39,145 nucleotides of DNA. It comes from Polaribacter sp. (GTDB lineage Bacteria > Bacteroidota > Bacteroidia > Flavobacteriales > Flavobacteriaceae). The position numbers and the translations under genes are program-made. Positions 34,568 to 39,145 of the stretch are shown here, one piece after another. The DNA is taken from positions 7,640-46,784 of the forward strand of contig JABAZI010000036.1 in assembly GCA_018608545.1 (NCBI GenBank), given 5' to 3'. The first letter of the stretch is position 1, and each line of letters begins with the position of its first letter. Under the pieces are notes generated by a model. The model was given only the letters and a program-made list of their open reading frames with translations. It was not told the origin of the DNA and made no database searches.

Positions 34568-35164
34568 TTAATTAAAAGGAACATAATTTCCTATTGATAA
34601 AAGAAAATTAACACACAAAAAACATCTAGATAATAATCCTCTTATAAATATTGTTGTTATCAAAACAAGAGAGAAAAGATATTGGTTTGCTAACAAATAA
34701 ATACAATGAAGAACTTATTGATGTTACATAAAAGAATCATAGAATAATAATAATTTTACAATCCAATATTAATCAGCCAATAAAATAAAATTTTGGTATT
34801 TTTTATAGGACTCTTTTATATAATTCTTATTCTAGTAATTTTTCAATTTAAAATTTAACAAGAATACATTAAATGAATTGGTACAGTATTCCTAAAAAAC
34901 GAATAATGATCAATATCATTTAGCTACAATTAATAAAAGGGCTATTAAAAATTGATTTCGATATTTTTAATTGATGTTTTAGTGTCGGTTCAAAGTAGAA
35001 TTAATAAAAATAACACCAAATATAATTTTGCCATTATAGAAGATCTTTTAAGTGGTGTTTTTTAATGAAAAAAATTAGAAACTATTTATCGGCTAAAGTT
35101 AATCATTATAGGGATTAACCTAGGTTGATTTTTTTTGTGGTTTATTTGTACTGAATTAATTGCT

Positions 35165-35244
35165 AAGCTGGTATTTGTTAACTATTTCATAAACTTTGTC
35201 TTCAAACTATAGTTAGATTTTATAAACTTTTGCCAGCTTTTTTT
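35165..35244 (+). terminator. Nested hairpin with U tract, no gene upstream
   Basis: Outer arms AAGCTGGT (35165-35172) and GCCAGCTT (35232-35239) pair over 8 bp with one G-U, and inner arms TAACTAT (35179-35185) and ATAGTTA (35209-35215) pair perfectly over 7 bp. Seven T follow from 35238. It looks like a terminator or the 3' end of a structured RNA, yet the nearest plus-strand gene ends 660 bases away, behind its own terminator. Confidence 0.45.
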
Positions 35245-35318
35245 ATCTTACAATACAATATTCTACTAAAATCTGTGAGTACTTCATTTTTTTGAAATGG
35301 TTGTATTTTATTCTTAAG

Positions 35319-36140
35319 TTATAACGATCTATTTAAAATCATTTCCATTTCTTGTTGTAATTGCGTTGCTTTTAAAGCTGCTTTTTTTGCAAAGTCTTCT
35401 TCTTTGGAAGCGTAAATAATTCCTCTGGAAGAGTTAATTAATAACCCTATATTTTCTGATAATCCATATTTACAAACCTCTTGTAAATTTCCGCCTTGTG
35501 CACCAACACCAGGAACTAATAAAAAAGAAGTGGGTACAATTTTTCTAATTTCTTTAAAATATGCTGCTTTTGTGGCTCCAACAACATACATTAAGTTTTC
35601 TGAATTTTTCCAAGATTTTGAAGTTTCTAAAACGTGTTTGTAGAATTCTGTATGGGCTACTTTTTTTGTTTGAAAATCAAAAGCACCTTCATTAGAAGTT
35701 AGGGCTAATAGAATTGTATGTTTGTCTTTAAAAGCGAGAAAAGGTTCTACAGAATCTTTCCCCATATATGGTGCAACTGTAATTGAGTCAAAAGCGAGAT
35801 CTTCAAAAAAAGCCTTGGCATACATGCTAGAGGTGTTTCCAATATCTCCACGTTTTGCATCGGCAATAGTATATATTTCAGGGTATTCCTGATTTAGATA
35901 ATGAATTGTTTTTTCTAAAGATTTCCAACCTTTTAAACCGTATGCTTCGTAAAAAGCAGTATTTGGTTTATAGGCAACGCATAAATGGTGAGTTGCTTCA
36001 ATGATTGCTTTATTAAATTCAAAAATGGGATCTGCTGTCTTTAAAAGGTGCGGTGGAATTTTTTGTATATCTACATCTAACCCGATACATAAAAATGATT
36101 TTTTCTTTCGAATTTGGTCAATAAGTTCTTGTGTTGTCAT
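35319..36140 (-). CDS. pyrF: Orotidine 5'-phosphate decarboxylase (type 2)
   Basis: 273 residues from the ATG at 36140. The frame is open 21 codons further upstream, but that part is not PyrF-like and overlaps the promoter, so the inner start is preferred. The enzyme decarboxylates OMP to UMP, the last step of de novo pyrimidine synthesis. The catalytic Asp-Lys-Asp set is in [12 protein letters not shown] (Asp94, Lys96, Asp99), and the phosphate-binding region is in VPGVGAQGG. The length is that of the longer bacterial type 2 PyrF. It is divergent from the TlpA-like gene through back-to-back -7 boxes. Confidence 0.96.
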   Translation of the reverse strand: MTTQELIDQIRKKKSFLCIGLDVDIQKIPPHLLKTADPIFEFNKAIIEATHHLCVAYKPNTAFYEAYGLKGWKSLEKTIHYLNQEYPEIYTIADAKRGDIGNTSSMYAKAFFEDLAFDSITVAPYMGKDSVEPFLAFKDKHTILLALTSNEGAFDFQTKKVAHTEFYKHVLETSKSWKNSENLMYVVGATKAAYFKEIRKIVPTSFLLVPGVGAQGGNLQEVCKYGLSENIGLLINSSRGIIYASKEEDFAKKAALKATQLQQEMEMILNRSL

Positions 36141-36159
36141 TTTTTTTCTAAAAGTTAAG

Positions 36160-36177
36160 CAAAAGTAGTTAATTTTG
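36160..36177. promoter_or_regulatory. Back-to-back divergent -7 elements (pyrF and TlpA-like gene)
   Basis: On the minus strand 36160-36167 reads TACTTTTG (19 bases upstream of the pyrF ATG), and on the plus strand 36170-36177 reads TAATTTTG (63 bases upstream of the TlpA-like ATG). Both match TAnnTTTG exactly and are only two bases apart, forming a nearly symmetric 18-base site. No -33 boxes are clear. Confidence 0.5.
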
Positions 36178-36240
36178 CTTTTTAAATAAAGTTTCAAGTT
36201 CAAAGTATTTGATCTATCGAAATTCCAAAAAAAAATATAG

Positions 36241-36732
36241 ATGTTAAAAAAAGTGTCAATAATTGTGCTTCTAATTTTTCTGAGTTGTCAACAAGAGATT
36301 CCATCCAATTTTTCTGAAAAAGCACGCAACGAAATAGTTTACAGTTTAGAAGATGTTTCTTTTACTTTTCAAGAGGTGCTTAACAACTACCGGGGTAAAA
36401 AGGTTCTAATTGATGTTTGGGCTTCATGGTGTAGAGATTGTATTGAAGGGATTCCAAAAGTAAAAGAGTTACAAAAAGAATTTCCTGAAGTGGTTTATTT
36501 ATTTTTGTCTGTTGACGAAAAAGTAGGTTCGTGGAAAAGAGGTGTACAACGGCATCTTTTGGAAGGAGAGCACTTTAATATTCCAAAAGGAATGAAGAAC
36601 GGAGATTTGGTCACGTTCTTGGATTTGAGTTGGATTCCAAGGTATTTAGTTTTAAATGAAAAAGGAGAAATTATCCTCTTTAATGCTATAGATGCCTCTG
36701 ATAAAAAAATTAGAGCGGCTCTGAAACTTTAA
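36241..36732 (+). CDS. TlpA-like thioredoxin-fold lipoprotein
   Basis: 163 residues. Short lipoprotein signal with acylated Cys16 (LIFLSCQQ). The thioredoxin fold is clear: [20 protein letters not shown] with the redox pair Cys64 and Cys67 (WCRDC), and a cis-Pro region [16 protein letters not shown]. The Arg-Asp between the cysteines is not the thioredoxin Gly-Pro, fitting the TlpA/ResA reductase group. Likely a periplasm-facing disulfide reductase. It is upstream of tpiA, as in many Flavobacteriia, and divergent from pyrF. Confidence 0.9.
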   Translation: MLKKVSIIVLLIFLSCQQEIPSNFSEKARNEIVYSLEDVSFTFQEVLNNYRGKKVLIDVWASWCRDCIEGIPKVKELQKEFPEVVYLFLSVDEKVGSWKRGVQRHLLEGEHFNIPKGMKNGDLVTFLDLSWIPRYLVLNEKGEIILFNAIDASDKKIRAALKL

Positions 36733-36850
36733 ATATAAATCGTTTTAGTAACTATTTCTTTTTCTCAATGGATTTGTCATTCCATTTCTTAAATTTACAG
36801 AAAATTAATTAGATAAAAATATTCATACTTTAGGTAGTAAAATTAGAATT

Positions 36851-37609
36851 ATGAGAACAAAAATAGTCGCAGGAAACTGGAAAATGAATAATGATAAGAA
36901 TGAGAGTAAAGCACTTATCAAACATTTAAAAAAGGCACTCAAAAATGAACCTTTAGAAAATACTCGTGTTATTGTTGCTCCTACTTTTGTCAACTTATCT
37001 TCTTCAATAAAAACAGCTAAAGATTCTAAAGTAGAGGTAGTTGCTCAAAACATGCATCAGGCCAAAAATGGAGCCTATACAGGAGAGATTTCTGCTCAGA
37101 TGTTAAAAGCAATCGGAATAAAAACAGTTATTCTAGGACATTCAGAAAGAAGAACCTATTTTAACGAAACGGATGCTTCTTTAGCTGAAAAAGTGGATGC
37201 AGTTCTCGAAAATAATTTAGAAACTATTTTTTGTTTTGGTGAATTATTAGAAGACAGAAAGTCTGATACTCATTTTGCAGTTGTAGAAAGCCAATTAAAG
37301 AATGCTTTATTCCATTTAGAGGCAGATGCTTGGAAAAGTGTTGTTTTAGCATACGAGCCTGTTTGGGCTATTGGTACAGGTGAAACTGCAAGTGCAGAGC
37401 AAGCTCAAGAAATGCATGCATACATTAGAAGTATTATTGAAAAGCAATACAACAAAGAAGTTGCAGATGCAGTTTCTATATTGTACGGAGGAAGTGTTAA
37501 ACCAGCAAATGCCAAAGAAATTTTCTCTAAACCAGATGTAGACGGAGGTTTAATTGGAGGAGCTGCTTTAAATGTAGCTGATTTTACAGGAATTATTAAC
37601 GCTATTTAA
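36851..37609 (+). CDS. tpiA: Triosephosphate isomerase
   Basis: 252 residues, full length TIM barrel. It interconverts dihydroxyacetone phosphate and glyceraldehyde 3-phosphate in glycolysis and gluconeogenesis. The catalytic residues are Asn9 and Lys11 (GNWKMN), His97 (ILGHSER) and Glu169 (AYEPVWAIGTG), and the phosphate loop is YGGSVKPAN and GGLIGGAAL. The upstream 118-base gap has a near -7 motif TACTTTAG about 19 bases before the ATG and a weak hairpin at 36767-36786. A strong terminator follows. Confidence 0.98.
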   Translation: MRTKIVAGNWKMNNDKNESKALIKHLKKALKNEPLENTRVIVAPTFVNLSSSIKTAKDSKVEVVAQNMHQAKNGAYTGEISAQMLKAIGIKTVILGHSERRTYFNETDASLAEKVDAVLENNLETIFCFGELLEDRKSDTHFAVVESQLKNALFHLEADAWKSVVLAYEPVWAIGTGETASAEQAQEMHAYIRSIIEKQYNKEVADAVSILYGGSVKPANAKEIFSKPDVDGGLIGGAALNVADFTGIINAI

Positions 37610-37639
37610 GCGTCTATTTAAAGATATTTACAATAAATT

Positions 37640-37674
37640 TGCATCAAGATTTTTAATCTTGATGCATTTTTTTT
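37640..37674 (+). terminator. Intrinsic terminator after tpiA
   Basis: TGCATCAAGATT (37640-37651) and AATCTTGATGCA (37655-37666) form a perfect 12-bp stem with a TTT loop, followed by eight T. It lies between tpiA and prmA, 11 bases before the prmA ATG, so prmA depends on readthrough or on a promoter not recognised here. Confidence 0.9.
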
Positions 37675-37685
37675 ACAGCAAATTT

Positions 37686-38522
37686 ATGGATAACATATAT
37701 ATAGAATATCATTTTACAATAACTCCGAAAGAGCCAGGGACAGAAATTTTAATTGCAGAATTAGGAGCAGTTGGTTTTGAGAGTTTTGTTGAAAATGAAA
37801 ATGGTGTCACAGGGTATATTCAAAAAGAAGATTGGAATCCTACTCTTTTGGATACTATTTTTGTTTTAAATTCTGATGAATTTTCAATACAATATTCAAA
37901 AAAGGAAGTTGAACAAACAAATTGGAACGCAGAATGGGAAAAAAATTTCAAACCTATTCAGGTAGATAATTTAGTTAGTATAAGAGCTCCTTTTCATGAG
38001 AATTCTCATTTAAAATATGACATCGTTATCGTTCCAAAAATGAGTTTTGGAACAGGGCACCACGAAACAACCTACATGATGGTTCAGCATTTATTAGCGT
38101 TAGATTTAGAAGATAAAAAAGTTTTAGACATGGGATGTGGAACTGGAATTTTAGCAATATTTGCTGAAATGAAAGGAGCTAGGCCAACGGATGCTATTGA
38201 TATCGATGCTTGGTGTTATGAAAATTCTTTAGAAAATATTGAACGTAATAATTGTAGTCATATTTCGGTCATTGAAGGAGACTCAACATTGCTAGTAAAC
38301 AAAAAGTATGATGTTATCATAGCGAATATCAATAGAAATATTTTGATAGAGGACATGAAAATATACGCAAGCTGTTTAAATGAAAATGGGGTGTTACTTT
38401 TGAGTGGTTTCTATAAAGAGGATATTTCAATTATAGATGCCGAAGTTTCTCAATACAATTTGAAATTGGAGACTTTTATTGAGAGAAATAATTGGGTTGC
38501 ATTAAAATACAATAAATTGTAA
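37686..38522 (+). CDS. prmA: Ribosomal protein L11 methyltransferase
   Basis: 278 residues from the ATG at 37686. The frame is open upstream to 37659, but those codons lie in the tpiA terminator, so MDNIYIEYHF is the start. N-terminal domain about 1-90 (substrate recognition) and a class I methyltransferase domain with PKMSFGTGHHETT (117-129), SAM motif VLDMGCGTG (146-154) and ANINRNIL (213-220, the catalytic NxN-type motif). It trimethylates ribosomal protein L11 in E. coli. clpS follows after 10 bases. Confidence 0.94.
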   Translation: MDNIYIEYHFTITPKEPGTEILIAELGAVGFESFVENENGVTGYIQKEDWNPTLLDTIFVLNSDEFSIQYSKKEVEQTNWNAEWEKNFKPIQVDNLVSIRAPFHENSHLKYDIVIVPKMSFGTGHHETTYMMVQHLLALDLEDKKVLDMGCGTGILAIFAEMKGARPTDAIDIDAWCYENSLENIERNNCSHISVIEGDSTLLVNKKYDVIIANINRNILIEDMKIYASCLNENGVLLLSGFYKEDISIIDAEVSQYNLKLETFIERNNWVALKYNKL

Positions 38523-38532
38523 TTTTGTAACC

Positions 38533-38808
38533 ATGGGTACAAAAGAAAAAATACAAGAAGAGGTTGATGTCTTGGAACAAGAAGCGCATCAACATGAGAT
38601 TGTATTACACAATGATGAAGTAAATACGTTTGATTTCGTTATTGAGTCATTGATTCGTGTTTGTGAACATACCTTAGAGCAAGCGGAACAATGTACCATT
38701 CTTGTTCATTACAAAGGAAAATGTATTGTTAAATCGGGGACATATAAAGATCTAGAACCAAGATGTTCTGAGTTGTTGCGTATAGGCTTGTCTGCAGAAT
38801 TGGTGTAA
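38533..38808 (+). CDS. clpS: ATP-dependent Clp protease adaptor ClpS
   Basis: 91 residues. ClpS binds N-degron substrates and hands them to ClpAP-type or ClpCP-type proteases. The ligand-pocket motifs are LHNDEVNTFDFVIESL at about 25-40 (Asn27 and Asp28 matching the conserved Asn-Asp segment) and His59 in ILVHYKGKC, followed by the typical C-terminal amphipathic region. The N-terminus is longer and acidic. The usual Thr-Met after the Asn-Asp motif is Thr-Phe here, which may narrow the hydrophobic pocket (inference). It is encoded between prmA and a small unknown gene. Confidence 0.93.
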   Translation: MGTKEKIQEEVDVLEQEAHQHEIVLHNDEVNTFDFVIESLIRVCEHTLEQAEQCTILVHYKGKCIVKSGTYKDLEPRCSELLRIGLSAELV

Positions 38809-38810
38809 TT

Positions 38811-39083
38811 ATGGAAAATGTTTTAAAGTATTATGAGTTTTCAGTATTTTTTTTAGATGCCTCAGGGGTGTTCTCCGGAAATGAAATCAGTTATACTGAA
38901 TTAAATAAAACACATTTTCTCATTTTTGAAAAAATCAACCACTCTTATAAATTATATGTTTCTAAATATCACCAAAAAAAGGATATTGGTGTTAGAGATC
39001 CAGAAATACTAGAGGTGTTGGTAGAAAATTATAATAAAAGTATTCCGGCACACCGCATCGCCATAAAACAATATTTTGATTAA
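38811..39083 (+). CDS. Small protein of unknown function after clpS
   Basis: 90 residues, not recognised. No signal peptide or membrane segment. The sequence is mixed alpha/beta with an aromatic-rich N-terminal half (YYEFSVFFLD) and a helix near the end (PEILEVLVENYNKS). It starts 2 bases after the clpS stop and is clearly part of the prmA-clpS transcription unit. Codon use is like its neighbours, which supports a real gene. Confidence 0.72.
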   Translation: MENVLKYYEFSVFFLDASGVFSGNEISYTELNKTHFLIFEKINHSYKLYVSKYHQKKDIGVRDPEILEVLVENYNKSIPAHRIAIKQYFD

Positions 39084-39145
39084 GGTTTTATGTTCTCTCT
39101 TGTTCTAATAAAGGGCTTGTTTTTAGTTTATGAGATGAGAATTTT

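Larger units (their letters stand above)
34502..35318. other. 817-base gene-free stretch with several hairpins
   Basis: No coding frame here is supportable. From left to right it holds a strong terminator (34531-34567), an AT hairpin with 9-bp arms (34944-34952 with 34963-34971), AACACCA at 35012-35018 matching TGGTGTT at 35053-35059 followed by T residues (34-base loop), a 10-base palindrome AACCTAGGTT near 35122, and a nested hairpin with a U tract (35165-35244). A -7-like TAATTTTG sits at 35023-35030. It may be decayed genes or non-coding RNA; neither is shown. Confidence 0.7.

Noticed and set aside
34706..34747. Short frame MKNLLMLHKRIIE resembling the start of a signal peptide
   Set aside because: Only 13 codons before a stop, no continuation in other frames that I could see; could be a gene remnant but unsupported.
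34986..34993. GGTTCAAA, resembling a tRNA T-loop
   Set aside because: No flanking T-stem, acceptor stem or anticodon arm could be formed around it.
36141..36203. 21-codon N-terminal extension of pyrF
   Set aside because: It crosses the divergent -7 boxes and does not resemble PyrF; MTTQEL at 36140 is the normal PyrF start.
39090..39145. Frame starting MFSLVLIKGLFLVYEM, open to the right edge
   Set aside because: Only 18 codons are visible, with no motif, promoter or clear leader; it may be the next gene but cannot be supported from this window.

Overview
The window looks like a chromosomal segment of a marine Flavobacteriaceae member (Bacteroidota), in the Polaribacter/Tenacibaculum range. 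The evidence is very low GC, A-rich leaders with almost no Shine-Dalgarno sites, several promoters with the Bacteroidota -7 motif TAnnTTTG, many lipoprotein signals, a SusC/SusD pair, a type IX secretion (T9SS) C-terminal domain, and flavobacterial gene order (pdxJ | CBS-nadK-DUF6089-uppS; pyrF | tlpA-tpiA-prmA-clpS). The genus is inferred, not shown. I see no tRNA, rRNA, CRISPR array, insertion sequence or prophage.

Layout. 1-4073: cell-envelope/cofactor block. CBS protein, nadK, a DUF6089 outer-membrane protein and the start of uppS run leftward; pdxJ and an alpha/beta hydrolase run rightward. 4070-7069: small genes, namely a membrane protein, a MazG-like pyrophosphohydrolase with a tiny membrane partner, a DUF1684 lipoprotein, a 99-aa lipoprotein resembling a free-standing SusC plug segment, and a DUF4375 protein. 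7160-12866: three leftward exported peptidases/acyl hydrolases (M61 aminopeptidase-like, alpha-amino-acid ester hydrolase-like, Xaa-Pro dipeptidyl-peptidase-like). 13012-16524: a YgiQ radical SAM protein, then a leftward cassette of a 39-aa metallothionein-like peptide, a SigZ-type sigma factor and a methyltransferase. 16645-22987: fused isobutyryl-CoA mutase (icmF), divergent from urocanate hydratase (hutU), a DUF4136 lipoprotein and a 55-aa DUF5522 protein.

23297-34501 is a nutrient-uptake locus: a seven-TM AraC-type regulator, SusC, a SusD-like lipoprotein, two unrecognised surface-type lipoproteins and, behind an intercistronic terminator, a T9SS-secreted M4 (thermolysin-family) metalloprotease. 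No glycan-active enzyme is present, so peptide rather than glycan uptake is the likelier job (inference). An 817-base gene-free stretch with several hairpins follows. 35319-39083 returns to housekeeping: pyrF, a TlpA-like lipoprotein, tpiA, prmA, clpS and a small unknown gene.

Protein use is a recurring theme: a secreted protease, a candidate peptide importer, three exported peptidase-like hydrolases, and histidine and branched-chain acyl-CoA catabolism enzymes. The observations most worth a second look are the Cys-rich peptide translationally coupled to sigZ, the plug-like lipoprotein, the membrane-bound AraC regulator with its SusCD-protease locus, and the hairpin-rich stretch after it.
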